A stretch of 64,000 bases of DNA from Halobacterium rubrum. GTDB taxonomy: Archaea; Halobacteriota; Halobacteria; Halobacteriales; Halobacteriaceae. Within the stretch, counting starts at the first letter, position 1, and the number at the start of each line of letters is the position of its first letter. A model generated the notes under the pieces. That model was not told where the DNA came from, searched no databases, and saw only the letters and a program-made list of their open reading frames with translations. The stretch lies in the NCBI RefSeq assembly GCF_021729015.1, contig NZ_JAJQQZ010000001.1, positions 186,001-250,000 of the forward strand, read 5' to 3'. Position numbers and translations under genes: made by a program. Of this stretch, positions 24,852-33,717 are shown in pieces.

Positions 24852-26032
24852 ATGAGGGCGTCGACGCCCGCGAAGACGCCGTAGCTCACGGCCAGCGCGA
24901 GCACCAGCGACGCCACCCACGCAAGCACCGTGAACAGCATCTTCCGGCCGCTGACGCCGCCGCCGCTGCCGCCGGCCGCGGCGTACCCGGAGCCGACGAT
25001 AGCGGAGACGATAATCTCGTTGAACGACACCGGGATGCCGAAGAAGACCGCTGACTGCGCGATGGCGAAACTCGGGATGAGCGCGGCGATGGAGCGCCGC
25101 GGCCCCAGCGAGGAGTAGTCCTGCGCGAGCGCCTTGATCATCCGCGGAGCGCCGGTCCACGAGCCGACGAGCAGCCCGATACCGCCGCCGAGCAGCACGT
25201 ACACGAGCGGCACCTCGTCGCCGACCAGCGGCAGCAGCGGCCCGACGGCCAGCCCCACCTGGCTGCCGCCCGCGGAGAACGCGACGAGGCCGCCCAGCGC
25301 CAGCAGGAAGTGGCGCTGGCCGCGCTCGGGGTCGCCGGCGACGTCCCGGTAGAGGGCGGCCGCGACCAGCGCCGCGAACGCCAGCGTGACGCCGGCCTGC
25401 GCGGCCAGGCTCGTGCTCCCGAGCGCGCCCGCGGCGGCGGTCTGCGCGAGCGACTGGCCCTCCCCGGGGCCGCCGAGGAACGCGAACTGGATGTTCGCGA
25501 CGATGACGCCGACGACGCCCGCCAGCAGCGGGACGAGCACGCGGTCCCGGCCGATGTCCCGGAGGCCGCGCGCGGTGACGTACGCGGTGCCGCCGCCGAC
25601 GAACGGGACGAGAACCCACAGCGCCGCGATCTGTCGGTACTTCGGCCACGCGGCGCCGCCGCCCATCGCCAGCCCGGTGCCGACGACGGCGCCCGTGACG
25701 GTGAACGCGGTGGCTATCGGGTAGCCGGCGAACACGCCGATGGCGACGAGAATCGCGGCCGTCGACAGTGCCGTCGTCGCGGCCAGCGGGGAGAGGGTGA
25801 CGCCGACGACGAGCTCGCTGCCGACCGCCTCCGAGACGTTCGCGCCCTGGAAGACGGCGCCGGCGAGCCCGAGGATGCCGACGACGAACCCCGCCCGCAT
25901 GACGGTAATCGCGTTGGCGCCGACGGCGGGCGCGAACGGCGTCGACCCCGAGGACCCGGCGCCGATGGCCCACGCCATGAACAGGCTCGCCAGCGCGGCG
26001 ACGCCGAGCGTCGCCAGTCCAGCACCAACCAT
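24848..26032 (-). CDS. Inorganic phosphate transporter, PiT family
   Basis: 394 residues with about ten membrane segments. The two inverted family signatures are present: GANAITVMRAGFVVGILGLAGAVFQGANVSEAVG near the N-terminus and PVSFNEIIVSAIVGSGYAAAGGSGGG near the C-terminus, where PiT proteins have GANDxANxxG. The first half also contains YPIATAFTVTGAVVG, the P-site helix. Low-affinity H+- or Na+-coupled phosphate uptake. No PhoU-like partner directly adjoins; the gene upstream (26149-26835) is on the same strand and codes for a helical protein. Confidence 0.9.
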   Translation of the reverse strand: MVGAGLATLGVAALASLFMAWAIGAGSSGSTPFAPAVGANAITVMRAGFVVGILGLAGAVFQGANVSEAVGSELVVGVTLSPLAATTALSTAAILVAIGVFAGYPIATAFTVTGAVVGTGLAMGGGAAWPKYRQIAALWVLVPFVGGGTAYVTARGLRDIGRDRVLVPLLAGVVGVIVANIQFAFLGGPGEGQSLAQTAAAGALGSTSLAAQAGVTLAFAALVAAALYRDVAGDPERGQRHFLLALGGLVAFSAGGSQVGLAVGPLLPLVGDEVPLVYVLLGGGIGLLVGSWTGAPRMIKALAQDYSSLGPRRSIAALIPSFAIAQSAVFFGIPVSFNEIIVSAIVGSGYAAAGGSGGGVSGRKMLFTVLAWVASLVLALAVSYGVFAGVDALI

Positions 26033-26148
26033 CGTGTATTGTCCGTGATTCCGTGGGGACGAGCAAAGAGCCTACCGACACACCGCCAGCCCGCCGGTAC
26101 CATCGGCTGGCGACTGCGCGCGACTGCAAGCGGTGGGGTGGCCGGCGG

Positions 26149-26835
26149 TCAGTTCGTCGTGGACTTCGCGTCCTCGCGTTGTTCCGGGGGTTCGACGCCT
26201 TCGGCGGCCTCTGCGGCCTCCGTCTCGCGCTCGGTGTCGACGTGCCACCGGTCGATGTCCTCGTCGAAGGACTCGAGGTGCTCGCGGACGGCGTCCTTGA
26301 GGTCGTCGTCGTTGACGTTCACTTCGAAGGCGAACTCCTCCTGGCTGCGGACGCGCTGGACGTTCGCGGACACGAGGTCGTTGTCGAAGTAGTACGGCGC
26401 GACCTGCGTCATCACGTTCCGGTAGACGGCGTCCTCGACCTTCCGCAGGGCCTTCCGGCCGGCGGTGTCGGCCGCGCGCTTGACGTGCCCCAGGGAGTCC
26501 TGCCACTTCTCGACGGCGTCACCGTTCTCGCCCTCCTCGAGTTTCTCGTAGGACTCCGAGAGCTGCTCGCCCGCCGTCTGGAGGTCCTCGTCGGCGGACT
26601 TCCCCGCCTTCTCGCCCTCGCCCTCGGCGACGCTGGCCTGGTCGGCGGTCTTCTCGCTGACCTCCTCCTCGATTCGCTCGTGGGACTTCGGCCGCCAGTT
26701 GTCCCACGCTTCGAACGCGTCGGGATACTCGTCGTCGGCGTCAGCCTCCCGGAGCGCGATGGTGATTCGTTCCCCGTGCTCGACCACGTCGCCCCACGTG
26801 CCGCGCTGTTTGAACCCGGCGACGCTCTCCTCCAT
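26149..26835 (-). CDS. Haloarchaeal DUF5828-like acidic helical protein
   Basis: 228 residues from ATG 26835; GGTTTATG at 26861-26868 is a TATA box about 29 bp upstream. Begins MEESVAGFKQRGTWGDVVEHGERI, then a long charged region (RIEEEVSEKTADQASVAEGEGEKAGKS, predicted coiled or disordered), an ordered core (GRKALRKVEDAVYRNVMTQVAPYYFDNDLVSANV) and strands EEFAFEVNVNDDDLKDAVREHL. From memory it matches a haloarchaea-specific DUF (I believe DUF5828); no function is established. It lies upstream of the phosphate permease with a gap of about 116 bp. Confidence 0.75.
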   Translation of the reverse strand: MEESVAGFKQRGTWGDVVEHGERITIALREADADDEYPDAFEAWDNWRPKSHERIEEEVSEKTADQASVAEGEGEKAGKSADEDLQTAGEQLSESYEKLEEGENGDAVEKWQDSLGHVKRAADTAGRKALRKVEDAVYRNVMTQVAPYYFDNDLVSANVQRVRSQEEFAFEVNVNDDDLKDAVREHLESFDEDIDRWHVDTERETEAAEAAEGVEPPEQREDAKSTTN

Positions 26836-27063
26836 GATTGGACTGTCTAGGCCGCCATCGCATAAACCTCTTGTCGGGTGCGTGCTGGCGTCCACCGTGC
26901 TAGACGCTCCGAGCGTCCGGGACTCGGGGGTTGCGTGCCCGTAGCAACTGCCACGACCGTTGCTGTTGCCACTACTGCCCCGCCGTAGCCACTGGAACAC
27001 GGCGGCTGCCGCGGGCCGGTCGGCATAGCAGGTTTCAAGCCGACGCGCGGCGGCATACCAGAC

Positions 27064-27747
27064 ATGACCATCGAGGACCGCGGCGACGCGAACGTCATCA
27101 CGCACTCGCTGGCGAAACACACGCTGTCCCGGCTCCGGGACGTCGAGACCGAGCAGGTGGGCTTCCGGAAGGGGCTGGTGAAACTCGGCCGCATCTCGGG
27201 GTACGAGATCATCGACGGCGCGATGGAGACCGAGTTCACGGCCATCGAGACGCCGCTCACCGAGACCACCGGCGAGAGCGTGAAGGGCCTCGACGACGTC
27301 GTCATCATCAACGTCCTGCGCGCGGCGACGCCGTTCGTGGAGGGGCTGCTGAAGGCGTTCCCGCGCGCGAAGCAGGGCGTCATCAGCGCCGGCCGCGACG
27401 AGGAGGCCGGAATGGACGAGGCGGGCGAGTTCCCCATCACCATCGACTACGTGAAGCTGCCCGAGATCTCGGCGGACGACACTGTCATCGTCGCCGACCC
27501 GATGCTGGCGACGGGGTCGACGATGTGCACCGTCCTCGGCCACGTCACCGACGAGATGCCCGACTCGGGCGTCGAGGACCTGTTCGTGCTGTCGGCCGTC
27601 AGCGCGCCCGACGGGCTGCTGCGGGTCGGTGACCAGTTCCCGGAGGCCGACCTGCTGACGGTCGCTATCGACGACCACCTCAACGACGAGGGCTTCATCG
27701 TTCCCGGCCTCGGCGACGCCGGCGACCGCGCGTTCCGCACGACGTAG
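27064..27747 (+). CDS. upp: Uracil phosphoribosyltransferase
   Basis: Salvages uracil with PRPP to UMP. 227 residues. N-terminal [35 protein letters not shown], the PRPP loop [15 protein letters not shown] (about 138-152) and the C-terminal flexible uracil-binding segment [20 protein letters not shown] are typical of archaeal Upp. GGTTTCAAG at 27031-27039 is at TATA distance from ATG 27064. The 228-bp upstream gap contains the inverted repeat AGCAAC/GTTGCT near 26945-26966. The following gene is an unrelated membrane protein 82 bp downstream. Confidence 0.95.
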   Translation: MTIEDRGDANVITHSLAKHTLSRLRDVETEQVGFRKGLVKLGRISGYEIIDGAMETEFTAIETPLTETTGESVKGLDDVVIINVLRAATPFVEGLLKAFPRAKQGVISAGRDEEAGMDEAGEFPITIDYVKLPEISADDTVIVADPMLATGSTMCTVLGHVTDEMPDSGVEDLFVLSAVSAPDGLLRVGDQFPEADLLTVAIDDHLNDEGFIVPGLGDAGDRAFRTT

Positions 27748-27829
27748 CGCCGCTCGCGCGCCAGCCGGCGGTTCCCGCCGGCACGGAATCCGCGCCGCTG
27801 TTTTCACCCCCGTAGTCGTAGGTTCTGCC

Positions 27830-28255
27830 GTGCTCGGACGCATCGTGCGTGGTCGGCCGCTGGCGCTGTGGGGGCTGTGTGTCGTACTGTCGTCGCTGTC
27901 AGTCCGTGGACTCGCCGGCGGCGCCGCGCTCGTCGCCGACCCCTCGGGAGGCCTCGTCGGCGCCTCGACGGCCCCGCTTGCTGCCACGCCGTTCGATACC
28001 TTCCTCGGTCCCGGCGTCGTGCTGTTCGTGGCGTTCGGCGTCGCGCCCCTCGCTACTGTCGCTCTCGTCTACCGCCGCCACCCTCGGGGCTGGCTCGTGG
28101 CCGCCGCTACCGGGGTCGCGCTCGCCGTCTGGGTGGCCGTCGAGGTGGCAATTGGCTTCTACCGCCCGACGGTCGCGCTCAACCTCGGAACGGCGGCGGC
28201 GCTGGTCGCGTTCGCCGGCCACCCAGCCGTCCGAGCGCCCGCGAGCGAGGCGTAA
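27830..28255 (+). CDS. Small four-segment membrane protein
   Basis: 141 residues from GTG 27830: four hydrophobic segments (ALWGLCVVLSSLSVRGLAGG, FLGPGVVLFVAFGVAPLATV, WLVAAATGVALAVWVAVEVA, LNLGTAAALVAFAGHPAV) with short loops and a YRRHPRGW positive loop. I do not recognise a family. It stands alone between upp and a convergent HAD hydrolase, whose end is 9 bp away. Confidence 0.7.
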   Translation: MLGRIVRGRPLALWGLCVVLSSLSVRGLAGGAALVADPSGGLVGASTAPLAATPFDTFLGPGVVLFVAFGVAPLATVALVYRRHPRGWLVAAATGVALAVWVAVEVAIGFYRPTVALNLGTAAALVAFAGHPAVRAPASEA

Positions 28256-28264
28256 CCTCGCCTG

Positions 28265-28954
28265 TCAGGCGTCGAGTTCGTCCGCAAGGCCGTTCAGCGT
28301 CTCGACGGTCAGGTCGGGGTCGACGCCGGCGAACGGCTCCCACGGGTCGCCCTTCCGGTCGACGCGGACGCCCTGCATGCCGGCGTGCTGGGCGCCGAGC
28401 ACGTCGAACCAGGCGGCGGTCGCGTGCGCTATCTCGTCGATTGGCGTGCCGGTCCGGGCCGCGGCGTGCCGGTACAGCTCGGCGGCCGGCTTGAACGTCT
28501 CCACCTCGTCGGCGCTGACGGTGTCCTCGACGAGGTCGCCGATGTCGGCGTGGGCGACCATCGACTCGAGCATCTCCGGGTCGCCGTTCGAGACGACGTA
28601 GCAGTCGTAGCCAGCCGCCCGCAGCCGCTGGACCGCGTCCCGGACGTCGTCGAAGACGTCGAGCTCGTGGTAGACGGCGAGAATCTCGTCGCGCTCCTCG
28701 GCCGAGACGTCGTCGAGGCCGTGGGCGTCCAGCGCGTACTGGAGCGCCGCCCGGTTCAGCTCGTAGAACGGCCGGTAGGCGTCCACGTGGTTGGCGACGA
28801 ACGTGTACGAAAGCGACCGCGAGCGCCACAGCCGGGAGACCGGCTCCGGGTCGGGGACGCGGTCGGCGAGCGCGCGCTCGGCGGCGTCGACGTCCACGAG
28901 TGTGCTGTACGAGTCGAACGTCACGGTGCTCACGCGCCCGGGGTCGAGTGCCAT
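28265..28954 (-). CDS. HAD-superfamily hydrolase, haloacid dehalogenase type II
   Basis: 229 residues. Motif I is VTFDSYSTLVDV with the nucleophile Asp at about residue 14, motif II YVVSNGDPEMLESM, a conserved Lys in EVETFKPAAELYRHA, and a late acidic region HATAAWFDVLGAQHAGMQGVRVDR, the arrangement of the type II (S)-2-haloacid dehalogenases. The cap helices (RSLSYTFVANHVDAYRPFYEL) also fit. Haloarchaeal members may act on other small phosphate or halo substrates; the true substrate is unknown. Monocistronic. Confidence 0.88.
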   Translation of the reverse strand: MALDPGRVSTVTFDSYSTLVDVDAAERALADRVPDPEPVSRLWRSRSLSYTFVANHVDAYRPFYELNRAALQYALDAHGLDDVSAEERDEILAVYHELDVFDDVRDAVQRLRAAGYDCYVVSNGDPEMLESMVAHADIGDLVEDTVSADEVETFKPAAELYRHAAARTGTPIDEIAHATAAWFDVLGAQHAGMQGVRVDRKGDPWEPFAGVDPDLTVETLNGLADELDA

Positions 28955-29059
28955 ACGTCACCGTCCGGCTGCCGGGGGCATAGGCTCCGGGCCCGGTGAA
29001 CCCGTGTGTGCCCGCCAGTGACCCCCACGTTCAAGACGCTCGCCCGCGAGTCGCCGGGT

Positions 29060-29305
29060 ATGAGCGAGGACGACGCCGACGCGGAGCCGTGTCACCACTG
29101 CGGGGAGGCGGTCGCCGACCCGCTGTCGCGGACCGTCCGGGTGACGGTCGACCGCTCCCAGATCGACAGCCAGCGGCTCTGCCCCGAGTGTTTCGCGGAC
29201 TGGATCGACCGCTACGAGACGGAGATGAAGCCCGACGACGCCGACGAGGAGCCCGACCCCGGGCCGACGCCGGTCGACGACGACACCGACATCATCGTCG
29301 ACTGA
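29060..29305 (+). CDS. Small zinc-ribbon protein
   Basis: 81 residues from ATG 29060, with CGTTCAAG at about 29028-29035 as a TATA element. Two CxxC knuckles, CHHCGE (about residues 10-15) and CPECFADW (about 40-47), would bind one zinc; the tail is acidic (PDDADEEPDPGPTPVDDDTD). An in-frame Met 18 codons upstream is less likely because it overlaps the promoter. Function unknown; such ribbons are typical of small haloarchaeal nucleic-acid or protein-binding factors. Confidence 0.8.
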   Translation: MSEDDADAEPCHHCGEAVADPLSRTVRVTVDRSQIDSQRLCPECFADWIDRYETEMKPDDADEEPDPGPTPVDDDTDIIVD

Positions 29306-29393
29306 CCAGACCCCTCTCTTTCACCTCCACGACGCGCCCCAGTCAGGCGATTACTGGGCCCCAGAAGGGGGTCGGAAACCGTCCCCCGGACGG

Positions 29394-31475
29394 CTATAGA
29401 GACGACCGGAGACCGGCGTCGCGCGATTCGTCGCCGTTCTCGTTCTCACCCTCGCCCTCGTCGCTGTTCTCGCCGGCGGTGAGGCCGTCGTCGCGCTCGC
29501 GGTCGAGCGCGCGGTCGGCGTCGTGGTGGTCGCTGTAGCCGTCGAACCAGCGCGTGATGCGCTCGATGCGGTCGACGACGTGGCCGGGTTCGCCCGACCG
29601 CGAGAGTTCGTGGCCCTCGCGGGGGTAGCGTACCATCCGCGTGTCGACACCCTGCTTCCGCAGCGAGAGGTAGAACAGTTCGGCCGTGTTCGCGGGCGTC
29701 CGGTAGTCGTTGTCCGAGTGGACGACGAGCGTCGGCGTGTCGACCTTGTCGGTGTGCGCGACCGGCGACTGCTCCCACAGGAACTCGGCGTCCGCCCAGG
29801 GGACGGCGTCGAAGTCGCCCTCCACGAGCTTGTAGGCGTCCGTGGAGCCGTAGAACCCCGTGAGGTCGTAGACGCCGCGCTGGGCGACGGCGCCGTCGAA
29901 GAAGTCCGTGTGGCCGACCGTCCACGCGGTCATGAACCCGCCGAAACTCCCCCCGGTGACGAACGCGCTGTCCTCGTCGACGTAGTCGCGGTCGGCGACC
30001 GCCCGGGTGCCGGCCATCACGTCCTCGAGGGTGACGTCGCCCCAGTCGCGTTCGATGCTGCGCATCCACGCCTCGCCGTACCCCGACGACCCGCGGGGGT
30101 TGCACCAGAAGACGACGTAGCCGCGGGCGGCCAGCGTCTGGAACTCGTGCCACATCGAGCCCGTGGTCGACCACATCCGGTGGGGGCCGCCGTGGACCTC
30201 CACGGCGAGGGGGTACTCCTCGTCGGGGTCGAAGTCCGGGGGCGTGAGCACCCAGCCCTGGACCGCCCCGCCGGGTGCGTCGAACCAGACCTCCTCGGGC
30301 TGGGCGATGGCGCGGTCGTCGAGGTAGTCGCGGTTCGCGCGCGTCAGAACGCGCTCCTCACCGCCGGCCGGGGTCGCCGCCACGACCTCGCCGGGGTGGT
30401 CCCACTCGGAGTGGACGGCGCCGACCGTGTCCGCGGACACGGAGAAGCCGTGGACGTGGCGGTCGCCGCCGAGCACGACCTGGTCGTCGCCGGTCTCGGC
30501 GTCCAGCCGGCGCACGACGTAGCTGCCCTCGTCGGGCGTGCAGACGTAGAGGTGGTCACCGTCTGGCCCCCACTCCGGGGCGTGGCTGTCGTTCCACAGT
30601 TCCAGCGTGCGGTCGAGCCCGGCAGTGAGGTGGTCGACGTCGCCGGTCTCGCGGTCGAACACCTCGATCTCGGTCTGGGCGAGCGTCGGGTCGTCGGCGG
30701 GCGTCGTCGTGTACGCCACCGTCGACCCGTGGACGGCCAGCGTCGGCCCCCAGCCCTCGACGGTCGTCACGACCTCGGTGTCTCCCGACTCGGGGTCGTG
30801 GGCCTCGAGCTCCCACTCCAGTCGGTCGTCGCCGTCCAGCCCGCGCCGGATGGGGTAGTAGAGGTCGTCGTCGCCCCACGCCGGGCCGAGGCACTCCGCG
30901 ACGCCCTCGGTGACGCGCTGGACGTCCCCGGACGAGACGTCGAGCACGTAGACGTGGCTGCGCGCGCCGTCCCGGTACTGCTCGTGGGCGCGGTAGACGT
31001 GCCGGTCGATTACCCGGGGGTCGGGGTCCTCGCGCTCGTAGTCCTCGTCGCGCGCGAGGTCCATGTCCGCCTCGCGCTCCTCGTCCCGGACCGACTGCAG
31101 GAAGGCGATTCGGTCGCCGTTGGGCCCCCACGCGATGGCGGAGACGCCGCCGACCACGTCGGTCACCTGCTCGGCCTCCCCGCCGTCGGTCGGCAGCACC
31201 CACAGCTGCGGGCGGTCGTCGTCCGCGCCCCTCGTGGAGACGAACGCCAGGCGGTCACCGGACGGGCTCCACGCCGGCTCCGAGTCCACGCCCTCCGCGA
31301 CGGTGAACCGCCGGCTCTCCTCGCCGCCGATGGAGGCCACGTGCACCGTCGCCTCGTGGTCCTCGTCGGTCTCCGGCGTCGTCCGGACGTACGCCACCCG
31401 GTCGCCGCCCGGCGCCACCACCGGATGGCCGAGTTTCGCGAACTCGTGGTAGTCGCTTGCCTCGACTGGCTGCAT
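29394..31475 (-). CDS. S9-family serine peptidase (prolyl oligopeptidase / acylaminoacyl peptidase)
   Basis: 693 residues from ATG 31475. The N-terminal about 420 residues form a beta-propeller of WD40-like repeats (EPAWSPSGDRLAFVSTRG, AIAWGPNGDRIAFLQS, APEWGPDGDHLYVCTP), and the C-terminal hydrolase domain has VEVHGGPHRMW (oxyanion), GGSFGGFMTAW (Ser), HSDNDYRTP (Asp) and YPREGHELSR (His). Cleaves short peptides in the cytoplasm; no signal peptide. A Glu/Asn/Asp-rich tail of about 40 residues follows the catalytic domain. Monocistronic. Confidence 0.93.
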   Translation of the reverse strand: MQPVEASDYHEFAKLGHPVVAPGGDRVAYVRTTPETDEDHEATVHVASIGGEESRRFTVAEGVDSEPAWSPSGDRLAFVSTRGADDDRPQLWVLPTDGGEAEQVTDVVGGVSAIAWGPNGDRIAFLQSVRDEEREADMDLARDEDYEREDPDPRVIDRHVYRAHEQYRDGARSHVYVLDVSSGDVQRVTEGVAECLGPAWGDDDLYYPIRRGLDGDDRLEWELEAHDPESGDTEVVTTVEGWGPTLAVHGSTVAYTTTPADDPTLAQTEIEVFDRETGDVDHLTAGLDRTLELWNDSHAPEWGPDGDHLYVCTPDEGSYVVRRLDAETGDDQVVLGGDRHVHGFSVSADTVGAVHSEWDHPGEVVAATPAGGEERVLTRANRDYLDDRAIAQPEEVWFDAPGGAVQGWVLTPPDFDPDEEYPLAVEVHGGPHRMWSTTGSMWHEFQTLAARGYVVFWCNPRGSSGYGEAWMRSIERDWGDVTLEDVMAGTRAVADRDYVDEDSAFVTGGSFGGFMTAWTVGHTDFFDGAVAQRGVYDLTGFYGSTDAYKLVEGDFDAVPWADAEFLWEQSPVAHTDKVDTPTLVVHSDNDYRTPANTAELFYLSLRKQGVDTRMVRYPREGHELSRSGEPGHVVDRIERITRWFDGYSDHHDADRALDRERDDGLTAGENSDEGEGENENGDESRDAGLRSSL

Positions 31476-31592
31476 ACCGGTGGGTGGCCCGGCGCTCGCA
31501 AAACGATTCGGGTACCCCACGCACACGCCCGCCGTCGCCGGTGTCGGAGTGCTCCCGGGACCGGACTGGCCGCCAGTCCGGGCAGTCGGCCG

Positions 31593-32510
31593 CTACTCGC
31601 GGCGGTCGTCGAGGTAGGACTCGATGTACTCGTCGTCGACGTGGTCGAGCAGCCTGTGGTAGCCCGCCTCCGTCTGTCGCGCTATCTCCTCGTCGGTGAG
31701 CTTCGTGTCGAACGCGCGGTCGATGTACGCCTCCCGGAGTTCGGCGAACCGGTCGTCGTCGAGCCCGTGGTCGTCGCCGGCCTCCGCCTCGAACCACTCC
31801 CGCCAGCGGTCGCGGTCGCCCCACTCGCCGCTGAACTCGGACTCGGGGCGCTTCCAGTCGTAGTGCGGGGCGACGCCCTCCGGGAACCCCCGTTCGCGTT
31901 TGTGGTCTTCGAGCAGGCTGCGAGCGACGTGCGCGCCGTTGCCCGCCGCGATGACGACCTGCGCGCTGCGCTCGCCGCCGGGCGACGCGACGTACAGCCC
32001 GTCGGCCGGGGTGCGGCCGTCCACGTCGGCGTACTCGTGGTCGAAGCGCTCGTGGGTCTCGCCGTGGTGGTCGTGGACCTCGAAGGCGTCGTCGCCGACG
32101 ACCGGCCGGAGGTAGGAGCCGTCGTACCAGGCGGCGGCGAGCACGTAGCTCGCGCGCACCCGGCGGCCGTCCTGCGTCTCGACGACGAATCCGGATTCGT
32201 CGTCGGCCGGCCGTTCGACGGACTCGACGGTGTCCTCGATTCGGTCGCAGCCCGCCGCCGCGGCGTGGTCGCGGAACAGGTCCAGCAGCGTCGGGACGTC
32301 GACGCCGCCCGGGAAGCCGGGGTAGTTCTCGACGAACGCGCACCGCTGGAGTGCGGCGTTCCCGCGGTCGAAGACGAGCGTGTCGAGGCCGTACCGGGCG
32401 GTGAACACGCCCGCCGAGCAGCCCGCCGGGCCGCCGCCGACGACGACGACGTCCCGGCGCTCGTCGTGGCCGCTGCCGTCGTCGTCGTCGTCGTCCGCCG
32501 TCTCGGACAC
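31593..32510 (-). CDS. FAD-dependent oxidoreductase, thioredoxin-reductase-like, next to iron-type binding protein
   Basis: 305 residues from GTG 32510, chosen because it starts 1 bp after the stop of the binding-protein gene. DVVVVGGGPAGCSAGVFTARYGLDTLVFD is the FAD dinucleotide fold; GLYVASPGGERSAQVVIAAGNGAHVARSLL matches the second FAD-contact motif of the thioredoxin reductase family. The redox CxxC of thioredoxin reductase is absent, and a long charged C-terminal part (about 210-305, with DWKRPESEFSGEWGDRDRWREWF) replaces the usual end. Being in one operon with an iron/siderophore lipoprotein, it may reduce ferric chelates; this is inference. Confidence 0.85.
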   Translation of the reverse strand: MSETADDDDDDGSGHDERRDVVVVGGGPAGCSAGVFTARYGLDTLVFDRGNAALQRCAFVENYPGFPGGVDVPTLLDLFRDHAAAAGCDRIEDTVESVERPADDESGFVVETQDGRRVRASYVLAAAWYDGSYLRPVVGDDAFEVHDHHGETHERFDHEYADVDGRTPADGLYVASPGGERSAQVVIAAGNGAHVARSLLEDHKRERGFPEGVAPHYDWKRPESEFSGEWGDRDRWREWFEAEAGDDHGLDDDRFAELREAYIDRAFDTKLTDEEIARQTEAGYHRLLDHVDDEYIESYLDDRRE

Positions 32511-32511
32511 G

Positions 32512-33639
32512 TCAGAACTCCCCCGCGACGATGTCGGCGACGCGCCCGCGGTCGAACAGTTCACCGTCGAACCCGTAGAGGTCGCCGGCCAGCCGCTCGG
32601 TGAGCACGAGGTTCGTGATGGGGCCCTGGTAGAGGCCGCCGGCGCGGTACACCTCGCCGTTCTCGACGGCGGCCACGCGGCTCGCCGTCTCGTGGTCCTC
32701 GAGGAAGGAGACGATGGTGTCCCGGAACTCCTGTTCGCTCATGTTCTCGTAGCCGCGCAGGAGCAACACCTCGGGGTCGACGTCGAGCAGGGTCTCCACG
32801 TCGATGGCCGCCCGGGTGCCGTGGAAGTCCTCGACGCCGGACTCGGCCAGGGCGTCCCGCACGCCGAGGTCGCGGAGGTGCTTGAAGCCCGTGCCGTCAC
32901 CGATGACGTACGGGTAGAACTTCGTCGGCTCCTTCCCGACGCCCCAGAGCACGGCCGCGGACGGGCGCTCTCCCTGGCCGGGGACGACCGGTGCGAGATT
33001 CGACTGGAAGTCGTCGTGGACGCCCTGGAAGGCCTCGTAGCGGTCGGTGCGCTGGAAGACCTCCGCCAGCTTCTCGAAGCACTCCATGAGCGAGTAGTAC
33101 CGGTAGTCCCCGTGCCAGGGGTAGTGCTGGGCGTAGCTGCAGTTCCCGAACAGCGGCGCGACGCGTTCCTCGAGCTCCGAGACGTCCTCCTCGTTCCATC
33201 CCTCGAAGCGGCTCTGGAGGAAGTTCGGATCCATCACGTGGACGTCGGCGTCGAGCTCCAGGAATCGCTCGAGGCTCACGCCGCCGTTCTGGTACAGCGA
33301 CACCATCTCGCTGTCGTCGACGCTGACGCCGTCGACGTCGTCGTAGTAGTGGGTGTGGTAGCGGCTCGTGAGCCAGACGCCCTCAGGCGGTTCGAGGCCG
33401 AGTGCGACGCCCATGTCGGCCCAGCTGCCGTTGTTCGCCACCCACGTCTCCGGCACCGAGTCGAACTCGACCTCGCCGACCGGTTCGATGGAGACGGTGT
33501 ACGACCCGCCGTCGCCGCCGTCGCTGCCCCCGGTGGGGCTGCTGGCACAGCCCGCGAGCAGGCCGGCGGCCGCGAGGCCGGCGCTCCCCCGGAGGAACTG
33601 TCTGCGCGTCCGTCGCTGGCTGTCGTCTGCTACGCCCAT
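32512..33639 (-). CDS. Tat lipoprotein, periplasmic-binding-protein type (iron/siderophore ABC family)
   Basis: 375 residues. Signal with twin arginines and lipobox: RRTRRQFLRGSAGLAAAGLLAGC (Cys about 31), then a Ser/Gly linker and a two-lobe binding domain with DADVHVMDPNFLQSRF, VLWGVGKEPTKFYPYV, GTRAAIDVETLLDVDPEVLLLRGYE and C-terminal AVENGEVYRAGGLYQGP, the usual order for class III metal-chelate binding proteins. No permease or ATPase gene is adjacent in this window. Two DtxR-like palindromes lie at 33644-33659 and 33679-33695 immediately upstream, so iron-dependent repression is likely. It is followed 1 bp later by the FAD oxidoreductase. Confidence 0.9.
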   Translation of the reverse strand: MGVADDSQRRTRRQFLRGSAGLAAAGLLAGCASSPTGGSDGGDGGSYTVSIEPVGEVEFDSVPETWVANNGSWADMGVALGLEPPEGVWLTSRYHTHYYDDVDGVSVDDSEMVSLYQNGGVSLERFLELDADVHVMDPNFLQSRFEGWNEEDVSELEERVAPLFGNCSYAQHYPWHGDYRYYSLMECFEKLAEVFQRTDRYEAFQGVHDDFQSNLAPVVPGQGERPSAAVLWGVGKEPTKFYPYVIGDGTGFKHLRDLGVRDALAESGVEDFHGTRAAIDVETLLDVDPEVLLLRGYENMSEQEFRDTIVSFLEDHETASRVAAVENGEVYRAGGLYQGPITNLVLTERLAGDLYGFDGELFDRGRVADIVAGEF

Positions 33640-33643
33640 GTGG

Positions 33644-33659
33644 TTTAGGCTCCCCTAAA
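33644..33659. promoter_or_regulatory. Iron-box-like palindrome (DtxR-family operator candidate), proximal
   Basis: TTTAGGCTCCCCTAAA: arms TTTAGG/CCTAAA around a 4-bp centre, starting 5 bp before the binding-protein start. The spacing and sequence resemble DtxR/Idr sites, and it covers the likely transcription start. Confidence 0.6.
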
Positions 33660-33678
33660 CACACTTGTGCGCTTCGAT

Positions 33679-33695
33679 TTTTAGGCGGCCCAAAA
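33679..33695. promoter_or_regulatory. Second, imperfect iron-box-like site overlapping the TATA/BRE
   Basis: TTTTAGGCGGCCCAAAA, an imperfect copy of the proximal palindrome. On the minus strand it contains CCTAAAA, the best TATA-like element for the binding-protein gene. Confidence 0.5.
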
Positions 33696-33717
33696 GTAAC
33701 GGGGCTGTCAGGTCGGG

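Noticed and set aside
29341-29393. Inverted repeat near the S9 peptidase stop as an IS end
   Set aside because: Only short GGCC-type symmetry between convergent genes; no flanking target duplication or ORF.
29523-32603. Open frame of about 1000 codons antisense to the S9 peptidase and FAD oxidoreductase
   Set aside because: No recognisable domain; composition rich in Arg, Val and His typical of shadow frames. The opposite strand carries two clearly functional genes.
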